From NCBI GenBank assembly GCA_937923945.1, contig CALDWC010000174.1, positions 1-62,175 on the forward strand: a DNA stretch of 62,175 nt. The letters run 5' to 3'. This DNA comes from an uncultured Treponema sp. Its GTDB lineage: Bacteria > Spirochaetota > Spirochaetia > Treponematales > Treponemataceae. Of the stretch, positions 42,081-50,166 are shown in pieces; position 1 is the first letter of the stretch; each line of letters begins with the position of its first letter. Below the pieces are notes generated by a model that saw only the letters and a program-made list of their open reading frames with translations, ran no database searches and had not been told where the DNA came from. The position numbers and the translations under genes were made by a program.

Positions 42081-43877
42081 TTAGTTTTCCGTAATAGTAT
42101 TGCCCGCATTTTGAATGTCATAAATTCGTTTGTATAATCCTTCCTGCCGGATCAACTGCGCATGCGTTCCCATTTCCGTAATCTTTCCGTGCTCCAAAAC
42201 TAAAATCTTATCCGCATCGCAAATCGTCGAAATGCGGTGCGAAATAATAATCACGGTTTTATTTCCTTTTTCCTCATTGAGCGCATGCCTGATATACATA
42301 TCGGTTTCCGTATCAACGGCGGAAAGTGAGTCGTCGAAAATCAATACGGGCGAGTTTTTTATCAAGGTTCTGGCAATTGCAAGCCGCTGTTTTTGCCCGC
42401 CCGAAAGTGAAACGCCCCGTTCTCCGACAAGCGTATCATAGCCCGCTTCAAAGCTCTGTATTTCGGAATCGAGCGCTGCAACGCGCGAATAATGTTTCGC
42501 GTATTCATCGGAAATGTCCGGGCGAGCAAGTTTGATGTTTTCCATAATCGTCTTGCCGTATAAAAAAGGTTCTTGCAAAACCAAACCGACATTGGATCGG
42601 ATCCATCCTTTGTCGATAGTGTTTAATTCATGACCGTCAACGGTGATTGAACCTTCATTATATTCATAAAGCCGCGCAAGCAAATGCACCAAAGAACTTT
42701 TTCCCGATCCCGTCGCTCCTAAAATTGCAACGGTTTCCCCTTTTTTAATTTCGAACGAAACATGTTCCAAAACCGGCTTTCCTTCGGTTCCCGGATACGA
42801 AAATGAAACGGAATTAAAAACAATGTTACCTTTTATTTCGGGTTTTTCTCCGGTCGGAAAAATTTCTTCCGCCGGTTCGTTTAAAATCGTTTCAATGCGG
42901 TTTGCGGAAACGAAGGCTTTTCCGATATTGCTGATAATTCTTCCGAGTCGGCGGATTGGCCAAATCAGCATACCGGTGTACGAAATAAACGCAACAAAAT
43001 CTCCGGTCGTTACTTGACCGTGGGCGGCAAGCCAACCTCCGTATAAAATAACCGAAAATATTTGTGCGACGGAAAGCGCATCGCTTAAAGCCCAAAACCA
43101 TGCAAAGCTGGTATTTATTTTTATATTTTGATTCCTATAATTTTCACTTCGTTCGGTAAGTTTTTCAATTTCGTAATTTTGCCTCGTAAAAGCTTTAACG
43201 ACACGAATACCCGTTAAGTTTTCTTGAATCGTCGTTGTCATGAGCGCTTCATATTCGGTCGCTTTTTTGAACTGTGTTTGAATCTTTTTAAAAAAGAGCG
43301 CCGACGAAAGGAAGACAAACGGAATAGTGATAAAAGCTACCGCCGTAAGTTTTCCGTTTAAGTGTACCATGAGATACACCGAATACGCGACTAAAAAAAC
43401 GGCACTGACGGTGTCCATAATTTGCGAATACAGCGCCATACGGACCGTTTCAATGTCGGAAGTACAGCGCTGAATTAAATCGCCCGTTGCCGCTTTTGCG
43501 TGGTAGGAGTACGGCAAAAGCTGGATATGATTATACAGGCGATTTCGGAGCGTTTTAATCGAGCGCTCGGTTGCAATACTTGCAAGGTTAATTCGTGCAA
43601 AAGTGAACAAACCTCGTACCGCAGCAAACACGACGATAAATAACGCCATCGTAATGAGTCCTGAAAATCCCGACAAAGAATTTTGGAACGGTGCAATGAG
43701 GCGTGAAAGAAAATCGCTTCCGAGCGGCTGAGTACCGAGCACGGAGTCAATGGTAATTTTTATTAGCTTCGGCTGCATTGCAATAACAACTTGCGCCAAC
43801 AAGGTGAAGAGCAATGCAAGTACATAGAGCAGCCATTCATCTTTTGCGTAGGATAAGAGTTTTTTTAAGTTTTTCAT
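42081..43877 (-). CDS. ABC exporter half-transporter, degenerate-site partner
   Basis: 598 residues from MKNLKKLLSYAKDEW, six membrane helices and an ATPase domain. Walker A LGATGSGKSSLVHL, canonical signature VSLSGGQKQRLAIA, but Walker B ends LIFDDSLSAVD: Asp stands where the catalytic Glu should be. That is the TM287-type degenerate site and fits a heterodimer with the next gene. ATG at 43877 chosen because GAGGTG lies 6 nt upstream; a good promoter precedes it. Confidence 0.88.
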   Translation of the reverse strand: MKNLKKLLSYAKDEWLLYVLALLFTLLAQVVIAMQPKLIKITIDSVLGTQPLGSDFLSRLIAPFQNSLSGFSGLITMALFIVVFAAVRGLFTFARINLASIATERSIKTLRNRLYNHIQLLPYSYHAKAATGDLIQRCTSDIETVRMALYSQIMDTVSAVFLVAYSVYLMVHLNGKLTAVAFITIPFVFLSSALFFKKIQTQFKKATEYEALMTTTIQENLTGIRVVKAFTRQNYEIEKLTERSENYRNQNIKINTSFAWFWALSDALSVAQIFSVILYGGWLAAHGQVTTGDFVAFISYTGMLIWPIRRLGRIISNIGKAFVSANRIETILNEPAEEIFPTGEKPEIKGNIVFNSVSFSYPGTEGKPVLEHVSFEIKKGETVAILGATGSGKSSLVHLLARLYEYNEGSITVDGHELNTIDKGWIRSNVGLVLQEPFLYGKTIMENIKLARPDISDEYAKHYSRVAALDSEIQSFEAGYDTLVGERGVSLSGGQKQRLAIARTLIKNSPVLIFDDSLSAVDTETDMYIRHALNEEKGNKTVIIISHRISTICDADKILVLEHGKITEMGTHAQLIRQEGLYKRIYDIQNAGNTITEN

Positions 43878-43901
43878 CTGCACCTCATCTTGTGAAATTG
43901 C

Positions 43902-43930
43902 ATTATATCGTAATAACGGTATTTTGTCCA
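43902..43930 (-). promoter_or_regulatory. Promoter of the ABC exporter operon
   Basis: Minus strand TGGACA (43925-43930), 17-bp spacer, TATAAT (43902-43907), 25 nt before the ATG. Confidence 0.65.
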
Positions 43931-43939
43931 GCGAATTAG

Positions 43940-44046
43940 CCGGCAAAGACCTTGAACTTGGTAATCGAACGTTTCATCAAAAATGAATTTGGTAAACAAA
44001 TCAAAAAAGTAATTCGGGAAATACCGGCAGAGCTTGTAATGCTTGA
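43940..44046 (+). pseudogene. Coding remnant cut by MITE copy 6
   Basis: Open frame of 36 codons after a TAG, without a start: NLVIERFIKNEFGKQIKKVI, then REIPAELVMLEE up to the repeat. Helical, well-coded sequence that ends in the repeat. The rest of the gap to 44488 holds MITE copy 6 and about 250 bp with no gene I can support. Confidence 0.35.
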
Positions 44047-44231
44047 GGAGCTACTGATTAATTCAATCGATAATTAATCAGTGTCCACCTTTAAAATCTG
44101 TTGTTTTAAAAATGTTCAGAGCCACTTATACTGAACATTGAGAAACAATAAAGGAGATACTTTGCTTCTGCAAAAAACTTTGCGAAGCAAAGTTGCCGGT
44201 AAACGGGGCCAAGCCTTTAATCAGCGTTTCC
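44047..44231 (+). repeat. MITE-like element copy 6 (185 bp)
   Basis: Forward orientation, starts GGAGCTACTGATTAATTC, ends CAGCGTTTCC. Short left hairpin, central TGTTCAG hairpin, AAGCAAAG block. No matching 4-bp flanks (TTGA and AAAA). Confidence 0.82.
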
Positions 44232-44410
44232 AAAAGCGTGCGGCGTACCGGTATAAAACAATACGGTGTCGGAAAAATATGAAAAGCGGAGCAAGCATCG
44301 ACCGCCGCTCATTAACCGTTATCGCTCGTCAGTCGTCAAGGGAAGCGGCGGACGTCATTTTGCGGAAAAGCAGATTTCGGAAATACCGTAAAAATTGATT
44401 TGTTAATCAC

Positions 44411-44439
44411 TTGAAATAATTATATAATTGTGCTATAAT
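44411..44439 (+). promoter_or_regulatory. Promoter of the small gene-tsaE operon
   Basis: TTGAAA (44411-44416), 17-bp spacer, TATAAT (44434-44439). Near consensus. Confidence 0.7.
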
Positions 44440-44488
44440 ACTCTCATTCACATTAAAATGATATAACTTCAATGTGGTGAGTAGGGCT

Positions 44489-44752
44489 ATGATTGTTTCA
44501 AAGATTACGGACATTGTACGTACAAGTGATTTGGTTTACTACATGGATGAATTTCAAGCAAATGCGATTTGTAATATTTTGGGCAATGAGCAGCAGACAA
44601 AAATAGAATTCCGCGTTGAAAATACGGCAACCGGTAAAAAGCACATAACGGTTCGGTTGCTTGATGAAATTGATTATCCTACTCTCCCGCTGCAAATAGA
44701 ATTGAAAAAGATGATCAATGATCTGGTTGTCAATGAACAACTCCCCCTCTAA
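44489..44752 (+). CDS. Small conserved-looking hypothetical protein
   Basis: 87 residues from MIVSKITDIVRTSDLVYYMD, soluble, mixed alpha/beta. AGTAGGG lies just upstream of the ATG; the frame starts five codons earlier with GTG, which lacks an RBS. It forms an operon with tsaE: the stop falls 13 nt before the tsaE start I chose. No family recognised. Confidence 0.65.
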   Translation: MIVSKITDIVRTSDLVYYMDEFQANAICNILGNEQQTKIEFRVENTATGKKHITVRLLDEIDYPTLPLQIELKKMINDLVVNEQLPL

Positions 44753-44765
44753 CAGTGAATCCCAC

Positions 44766-45206
44766 ATGGATATAAACGACACGTTTACGGTTATCACGCA
44801 TTCGGAAGCGGAAACGATTGCTCTCGGCGAAAGATTAGGAAAATGCTTATCTGCGAACACCGTCATTGCATTGGATGCACCGCTTGCGAGCGGAAAAACG
44901 TATTTTACGAAAGGCATTGCGCGGGGACTCGACATAGCGGAAGACGTTACCAGCCCGACGTTTACCATTGTGAGCGAGTACGAAGGGCGCCTGCACCTCT
45001 ATCACATCGACGCTTACCGCTTGAGCGATGCCGACGATTTTTATGACATCGGTGCAGATGACATGATGTTCGGCGGCGGCGTGTGCGTTATCGAATGGGC
45101 AAACATCGTCCGTGCAGCCCTCCCCGCCTCCGCCATACATATCACCATCACGGTAAATCCCGACTCTAGCCGCACCTTTACGTTTTGCGGCATATTACCG
45201 TTTTGA
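44766..45206 (+). CDS. tsaE: tRNA threonylcarbamoyladenosine synthesis ATPase TsaE
   Basis: P-loop protein needed, with TsaB and TsaD, to make t6A in tRNAs that read ANN codons. 146 residues: THSEAETIALGERLG, P-loop DAPLASGKTYFTKGIARGL (usual GxLGAGKTxFxxG), VTSPTFTIVSEYEG, HIDAYRLSDADDFYDIGADD and CVIEWANIV, all family blocks. Several in-frame ATGs exist (44718, 44733, 44766); the last gives the normal family start. No RBS is evident, so translation may be coupled to the upstream gene. Confidence 0.88.
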   Translation: MDINDTFTVITHSEAETIALGERLGKCLSANTVIALDAPLASGKTYFTKGIARGLDIAEDVTSPTFTIVSEYEGRLHLYHIDAYRLSDADDFYDIGADDMMFGGGVCVIEWANIVRAALPASAIHITITVNPDSSRTFTFCGILPF

Positions 45207-45232
45207 TACGAGAAGAAATTTCCATGACACAA

Positions 45233-45261
45233 TTGACAATTGAGCGGTATTCTGCTACTCT
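45233..45261 (+). promoter_or_regulatory. Promoter upstream of the small ORF and recG
   Basis: TTGACA (45233-45238), 17-bp spacer, TACTCT (45256-45261). Confidence 0.5.
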
Positions 45262-45281
45262 TTTTTTAAGAGGTGCAGTTT

Positions 45282-45362
45282 ATGAAAAATTATGTTTTTA
45301 TCATGGTATTTTATTTAAATCCCGCAGGCGCTATTTTTAAAATAAATAACTTCGGTATGTAA
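45282..45362 (+). CDS. 26-residue leader ORF upstream of recG
   Basis: AGAGGTG is 6 nt before ATG at 45282. The frame encodes MKNYVFIMVFYLNPAG with IFKINNFGM and stops 10 nt before the recG ATG. It has a better RBS than recG, so it may couple translation into recG or be a small hydrophobic peptide. It could also be chance. Confidence 0.4.
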   Translation: MKNYVFIMVFYLNPAGAIFKINNFGM

Positions 45363-45372
45363 CGTTCTTCGT

Positions 45373-47463
45373 ATGCTGCTTTCAGAAATTCACATTCCCG
45401 TTTCGCGCCTTTCCGGAGCCGGTGAAAAAACCTGTGCGAGCCTTGCAAAACTGCACATCACCGATATAGGAGACTTGCTTTCGTTTTGGCCGCGGAGCTG
45501 GGAAGACCGCAGTATTGAATATGCGCTGTCTGATTTTCAAAAAAAATACAAAATCGGCGTTTCGCTCGAAGTGATCGGCTTTGACTGGTTCGGCTTCGGG
45601 ACCATGAAAACGCTGAAAATTATTGCACGCGATAAATCGGGACAAACCGCCGCTCTCGTGTGTTTTAACCGCAGCTTTTTAAAAGATCAATTTCCCTCCG
45701 GTTCACGCATTTTTGTATACGGACACTTTGAAGTAAAATACGGGCAGCTGCAATCAAGCAACTTTGAAATTGAAGTAGCTGAAAAAGCGGAACGAAAAAT
45801 TTTACCGCTGTACCGGCTTACCGAAGGCATCAGCCAAAAAAAACTCAGAACACTCATTGCACAGGCGTTAAAAAATTACGCACACGGTATCAGCAATGCA
45901 CTTCCGACTCACGTGAGGGCGGCTCATCACATACCCGAAAAAACAAAAGTGCTGTATGGTATGCATCAGCCGAAAACGCTCGACGAAGCCGCCGCGGCGA
46001 CGCACACGGTTATTTTTGAAGAGTTTTACTTGTACCAATATGCGTTGGGTTTGCGTTCAATACAAAAGCGAGGGCGCCTCCCGAATGAAGCGGCAAGCAG
46101 TACCCTGTTTGCGTCATCTCCCGACGGGGAGCAAACAAACCAAGCACACAAAGAAATTACGGAGCATTTTTCATCCTCGTTGTGCAAACTCCAAACGCTC
46201 TTGCTGGAAAGGCTACCCTTTCAGTTGACCGCCGACCAAATGAGCTGCATTTACGAAAGCAACCTTGATTTAAAAAACGGAAACACGATTTCGACCTTGA
46301 TACAAGGAGATGTCGGATCGGGAAAAACGATCGTGGCGTTTTTTGTCAGCGCAGCGATTATCGAAGCCGGCGGTCAAGTTGCGTTTTTAGCGCCAACTGA
46401 ATTGCTCGCAAAGCAGCACGCAGAAAACGCCGCAAAATTTTTGGAGCCGCTTGGCGTGCGGATTGCGTTCCTCACCGGTAATATTAAAGCAAGGGGACGA
46501 ACGCAGCTGTTGACTGCCCTCAAAAACAGTGAGCTTGATTTGGTCGTAGGAACGCATGCCCTTTTTTCAAACGATGTCCGGTATAAAAATTTACAGCTTG
46601 CCATTATCGATGAGCAGCACCGCTTCGGAGTTTTACAACGGCAAGCCATTATTCAAAAAGGAATTGAAAGTTCACCCGATAAAAAAGCCCCGCACGTAAT
46701 TATGATGAGTGCGACTCCCATTCCCCGCTCGCTTACGCTTTCGATTTTTGGCGACATGGATGTTTCGCTCATTAAAACAAAGCCGGTCGGAAGGAAACCG
46801 GTTATCACCTATGTGTCAAAAAAAACAAACCGGCATAAAGTTTACGGCTTTGTCAAAAACGAAATTGAAGCGGGACATCAAGCCTACGTGGTTGCTCCGC
46901 TCATTGATGATGAAAGCGAATCCGAATTGCGTTCGGCAACGGAGATTTTTAATCAACTAAAGGCGTTGTTTCCGCATTTTAAACTCGCCCTCTTGCATTC
47001 AAAAGTTGCAACGGAAAGTCAAGAAAAAATTATGCTCGATTTTAAAAACGGCTCCATCGATATTTTAATCGCGACCAGCATTATCGAAGTCGGTGTCGAT
47101 GTTCCAAACGCAACCTGCATTGTTATTGAACAAGCGGAGCGATTTGGGCTTGCTGCACTACACCAGCTACGCGGACGGGTCGGGCGCGGAAGCGAACAGG
47201 CGTATTGTTTTTTACTATACGGAAAAAACAGTTCCCGCGAATTAACCGAGCAGGGAATCGAACGGCTGCGGATTTTACGCGACAGCACCGACGGTTTTGA
47301 AATTGCCGAAAAAGATTTGGAACTTCGCGGACCCGGCGATATTTTGGGCGTAGCTCAATCGGGATACGATTTAGGGTTTAAACTCGCCGACCCACAGCGG
47401 GATTTTAAAATATTGCAGGAAGCAATGGAAGCCGCTTTTGACGTTATACGAAACGGCGAATAA
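45373..47463 (+). CDS. recG: ATP-dependent DNA helicase RecG
   Basis: Superfamily 2 branch-migration helicase that remodels stalled forks and Holliday junctions. 696 residues, normal length. N-terminal wedge OB domain (about 60-160); helicase motifs: I LIQGDVGSGKTIVAFF, Ia FLAPTELLAKQHAEN, II LAIIDEQHRFGV, III MSATPIPRSLTLSIFGD, VI ALHQLRGRVGRGSEQAYC, and TRG-like end LELRGPGDILGVAQSG. No RBS directly before the ATG; a short ORF ends 10 nt upstream. Ends in a hairpin terminator that includes the stop codon. Confidence 0.96.
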   Translation: MLLSEIHIPVSRLSGAGEKTCASLAKLHITDIGDLLSFWPRSWEDRSIEYALSDFQKKYKIGVSLEVIGFDWFGFGTMKTLKIIARDKSGQTAALVCFNRSFLKDQFPSGSRIFVYGHFEVKYGQLQSSNFEIEVAEKAERKILPLYRLTEGISQKKLRTLIAQALKNYAHGISNALPTHVRAAHHIPEKTKVLYGMHQPKTLDEAAAATHTVIFEEFYLYQYALGLRSIQKRGRLPNEAASSTLFASSPDGEQTNQAHKEITEHFSSSLCKLQTLLLERLPFQLTADQMSCIYESNLDLKNGNTISTLIQGDVGSGKTIVAFFVSAAIIEAGGQVAFLAPTELLAKQHAENAAKFLEPLGVRIAFLTGNIKARGRTQLLTALKNSELDLVVGTHALFSNDVRYKNLQLAIIDEQHRFGVLQRQAIIQKGIESSPDKKAPHVIMMSATPIPRSLTLSIFGDMDVSLIKTKPVGRKPVITYVSKKTNRHKVYGFVKNEIEAGHQAYVVAPLIDDESESELRSATEIFNQLKALFPHFKLALLHSKVATESQEKIMLDFKNGSIDILIATSIIEVGVDVPNATCIVIEQAERFGLAALHQLRGRVGRGSEQAYCFLLYGKNSSRELTEQGIERLRILRDSTDGFEIAEKDLELRGPGDILGVAQSGYDLGFKLADPQRDFKILQEAMEAAFDVIRNGE

Positions 47464-47515
47464 ACGACCCGCTGTTCGCACACAGTAATCCATTCGCCGT
47501 TCGTTTACTTTTTTT
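47453..47515 (+). terminator. recG terminator
   Basis: AACGGCGAAT (47453-47462, includes start of the stop codon) pairs with ATTCGCCGTT (47492-47501) and is followed by CGTTTACTTTTTTT. Large 29-nt loop. Confidence 0.65.
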
Positions 47516-47525
47516 CCATGATTCT

Positions 47526-48443
47526 CTACTTCATTGAACCGTTTTTCCGCATTTGTGTAAACACGCTCTCGCTGCCGATAAAGTGTCCGGCACCTGCAAA
47601 CACAAAGGTTTTACCGCCGGCGTCTAAATACTGTTCAATTTTTTTTGCCCATTCAATATTCCGCTCTTTATACACCGTGTTGATATATGCCGTATACGTT
47701 TTTTCCGAAACGCCATCAGGAACTTCACTTTCGTAAATAAGCTCTTCCAAACCTTTGCGGTCATCAGCCAAATACCGTGCAGCCAGTTCGCGAAATTCGC
47801 TCGCCACTTTTTCCGTATCTTTCAGTTGACTGATCGTACCCTTCAACATTTCCAGTCGCTCGTCAAATGTCCCGACCGCTAAAAGGTTTAACTGCGTATC
47901 AATACTTTCAAGCGCTTCAATCGGTCTACTTCCCGCACGCTGCATAAGATATAAATCAATTCCCGCATCGGCATTGAGCTGCGTCTTAGCAAGCAGTTGT
48001 CCCGTGAGTGCCGTATCCAATACCCAAGGATCAAACATAAAAAATTGTTTTGCCGAATCCCGCAATTCGGATATCACAACGGAAATTTCTTCATCCGATA
48101 AAAGTTTACTTAAATTTTTACTTTCATCGCTGTTCATACTATTCATGATTTTTTCCTGTGTCTTCGTTTGCATCGCATTCATATCCAAGGTGCCGACTTC
48201 ACTTACCAATACATCAGCCGAATCGAATGCGGCAAGAATCGCATCATCAAGCGGAAAAAAACGATTGTCGGCAACATGAATAGTTCCCAAAACAAAAACC
48301 GACGCATCGCCTTTTTTGATTTCCCAAAACATCCGTTCCGGTCGTTTAATTAAAACGGCGCGTTCTGTTTTCGGTTTGCCGATACACCCGAATAAAACAA
48401 ACGTAAAAAATATCGATAATACGACCCGTTGTAATTTTTTCAT
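47526..48443 (-). CDS. TraB/GumN (Tiki-like) family lipoprotein
   Basis: 305 residues with a lipoprotein signal (MKKLQRVVLSIFFTFVLFGC). GX2H-type motif in VFVLGTIHVADNRFF with the conserved Glu in VSEVGTLD, GIDLYLMQRA and EALESIDTQLNLL in the middle, and VFAGAGHFIGSESVF at the end: the two GxxH motifs and Glu expected for metal-dependent proteases of the TraB/Tiki/GumN group. ATG at 48443 chosen for the signal and the GAGGGG RBS; the open frame runs back into MITE copy 7. Likely outer membrane or periplasmic. Target unknown. Confidence 0.82.
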   Translation of the reverse strand: MKKLQRVVLSIFFTFVLFGCIGKPKTERAVLIKRPERMFWEIKKGDASVFVLGTIHVADNRFFPLDDAILAAFDSADVLVSEVGTLDMNAMQTKTQEKIMNSMNSDESKNLSKLLSDEEISVVISELRDSAKQFFMFDPWVLDTALTGQLLAKTQLNADAGIDLYLMQRAGSRPIEALESIDTQLNLLAVGTFDERLEMLKGTISQLKDTEKVASEFRELAARYLADDRKGLEELIYESEVPDGVSEKTYTAYINTVYKERNIEWAKKIEQYLDAGGKTFVFAGAGHFIGSESVFTQMRKNGSMK

Positions 48444-48458
48444 AATAAACCCCTCTAA

Positions 48459-48646
48459 GAAGGCACTGATTAATTCAATCGAGAATTGAGGGCATCTTTC
48501 AAAAACTGATGTTTTTAAAAGACTTCTTTTCAGTGTCACCTTTAAAATCTGTTGTTTCGTAAATGTTCAGAGCCACTTATGCTGAACATCGAGAAACAAT
48601 TTAAAAAACGATGTTAAACGGCGTCAAGCCTTTAATCAGCGCTTCC
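48459..48646 (+). repeat. MITE-like element copy 7 (188 bp)
   Basis: Forward orientation, starts GAAGGCACTGATTAATTC and ends CAGCGCTTCC. Flanked by CTAA at 48455-48458 and 48647-48650 (target duplication, YTAR). Long left hairpin, no AAGCAAAG block. It begins 15 bp upstream of the GumN-family gene start. Confidence 0.88.
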
Positions 48647-48921
48647 CTAATACTATTGTACGAAAAGCACCAAGAAGTTCAAGGCGACAATCAACGCACA
48701 CTAAAGATACAAGATAGCTATCACGATAAGCGTTTGCGAAAAATTTCTTTAAAATTTCGCAGCTCTTTTACACAAGATAAAATCGCCTTAAAACCGTTAC
48801 CCTCATTATGATAAAAAACCTCAAAAAATTTTTTATTTCGTTGTTAAAACAACAGATGTTTATTCTGAATTTTAGTATATTAGTACCGGAAAATCAAGAT
48901 AAGAAGGAAGGTGAATATATT

Positions 48922-49137
48922 ATGACAAAAGCTTATGTAAACGAAGAAACTCTGGTCGGGGAAATCGTACAAAAGCACCCGGAATGTGCGGAGATTTTGA
49001 TGGGAATCGGCATGCACTGTCTCGGCTGTCCTGCATCGCAGGCGGAGTCTTTGCGGGATGCTTGTGCGGTTCATGATATGGAAGTGCAGCCGGTAATTGA
49101 TGCACTCAATGCAAAAATTGCCGAAGGCGAAAAGTGA
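48922..49137 (+). CDS. DUF1858 (hybrid-cluster-associated redox disulfide) protein
   Basis: 71 residues from MTKAYVNEETLVGEIVQKHP, with the DUF1858 core MGIGMHCLGCPASQAESLRD and its CxxC pair. This family is found next to or fused to hybrid cluster proteins and iron-sulfur proteins, and the hcp gene lies 1 kb downstream. ATG at 48922 chosen: AAGGAAGGTG lies upstream and family proteins start here; the frame is open to 48808 without need. First gene of the nitrosative-stress-like set. Confidence 0.85.
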   Translation: MTKAYVNEETLVGEIVQKHPECAEILMGIGMHCLGCPASQAESLRDACAVHDMEVQPVIDALNAKIAEGEK

Positions 49138-49169
49138 GGTGATGGACAATGTGAGGTGAGAGGAAAAAG

Positions 49170-49823
49170 ATGAAAGAAAAAACGGGAGCAATCTTTTCGA
49201 TTGCAAAGGATAATGCGCCGGTTCCGGCATGCACGGTATCCAAAGCGGTTCAGAATGGAAAAAATGCGGTAAACTATTTTTCCCTTGCCGCTCAAACCGA
49301 TATCAGTGCGGAAATCTACCCGTACCATAAGCTGATGCTCGTTGCGTCAGGGAGTATGGAAGTATACGGAAGCGACGATCTGCAAAAAAGGCTGCATGCC
49401 GGTGAAGCGATTTTCACGCCGGTCGATGTACCGGTTGGAGTTCGAAGTACAAACGGCGCAGTGTACACGGAAATTTTAATTCAAAAGGAAGATACTATGA
49501 ACGAAAAAATAAAAATAGGCGAAGCTTTTACGCTTGCGGAAACGGTTCCTTATCAGGAAGGAAAAATTGTGAATATGGATATTGTCCATAACGATAAAAT
49601 GAAATTTGTCGTGATGGCATTTGATAAAGGAACGGGCTTGTCCGAACATGCGGCTCCCGGCGATGCGCTTGTGTTCGCACTGGAAGGAAGCGGCGTTATC
49701 CGCTACGAAGGAAAAGAGCATCCGATTAAAGCGGGTGAAAATTTTCGATTTGCAAAAGGCGGTCTTCATTCGGTAAAGGCAAATGAAAAGTTTAAGATGG
49801 GGCTGCTTATCAGCTTGGAATAA
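49170..49823 (+). CDS. Bicupin protein
   Basis: 217 residues with two cupin barrels, about 25-105 and 125-215. Second barrel: DKGTGLSEHAAPGDALVFALEGSG with EHPIKAGENFRFAKGGLHSV keeps the metal-binding His/Glu set (cupin motifs G(X)5HXH-like and G(X)5PXG(X)2H). The first barrel has lost most ligands (SAEIYPYHKLMLVASG, LHAGEAIFTPVDVPVG). A methionine at the junction (MNEKIKIGEAF) could be an internal start for the second barrel, with AGGAAG before it. Sits between the DUF1858 and ferredoxin genes. Function unknown, perhaps small-molecule sensing. Confidence 0.75.
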   Translation: MKEKTGAIFSIAKDNAPVPACTVSKAVQNGKNAVNYFSLAAQTDISAEIYPYHKLMLVASGSMEVYGSDDLQKRLHAGEAIFTPVDVPVGVRSTNGAVYTEILIQKEDTMNEKIKIGEAFTLAETVPYQEGKIVNMDIVHNDKMKFVVMAFDKGTGLSEHAAPGDALVFALEGSGVIRYEGKEHPIKAGENFRFAKGGLHSVKANEKFKMGLLISLE

Positions 49824-49868
49824 TGGTAAAAGAATGAAAAAATTATCAAGAAATTCGAGGAGGATTTT

Positions 49869-50053
49869 ATGAATATTTTTTCAATGATCAACGTATCGGC
49901 TACGGAATGTGTTCGGGAGCTTGCCCTGAAGTTTTTTCGATGACCGATGATAATGTCGCAAAAGCGATTGAAAGCGATGTATCGACTGAGGCATTGGAAA
50001 CTGCAAAACAAGCCCAGGAAGAATGTCCGGTCGGGGCAATCGAGAACGCCTAG
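49869..50053 (+). pseudogene. Degenerate 4Fe-4S ferredoxin
   Basis: AGGAGG lies 6 nt before ATG at 49869, but that frame stops after 24 codons. A shifted frame from 49886 reads DQRIGYGMCSGACPEVFSM and ends EECPVGAIENA, stop at 50051. It is plainly a monocluster ferredoxin, whose motif should be CIGCGxC...CP. The first two cysteines are now Arg (CGT) and Tyr (TAC), so besides the frameshift it could not bind a normal cluster. It lies just before hcp, where a redox partner would be expected. Confidence 0.75.
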
Positions 50054-50166
50054 CGTTTTGTACGAAAGCGTGATGCGTAATTCGTGCATTGTATGACAGT
50101 TACGCCGTCACGGTTCAAAAATAGAAGATACAATAATCTAAATCACTTTACGATAAGGAGAAAATT

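Noticed and set aside
44138..44398. 86-codon rightward frame starting in MITE copy 6
   Set aside because: Starts inside the repeat, basic low-quality composition, no RBS, no similarity to any family I know.
48611..48921. Rightward frame (48611-48811) and N-terminal extension of the DUF1858 frame (from 48808)
   Set aside because: The first starts in MITE copy 7 and has no RBS or motif; the second precedes the good RBS and start at 48922, where the family begins.
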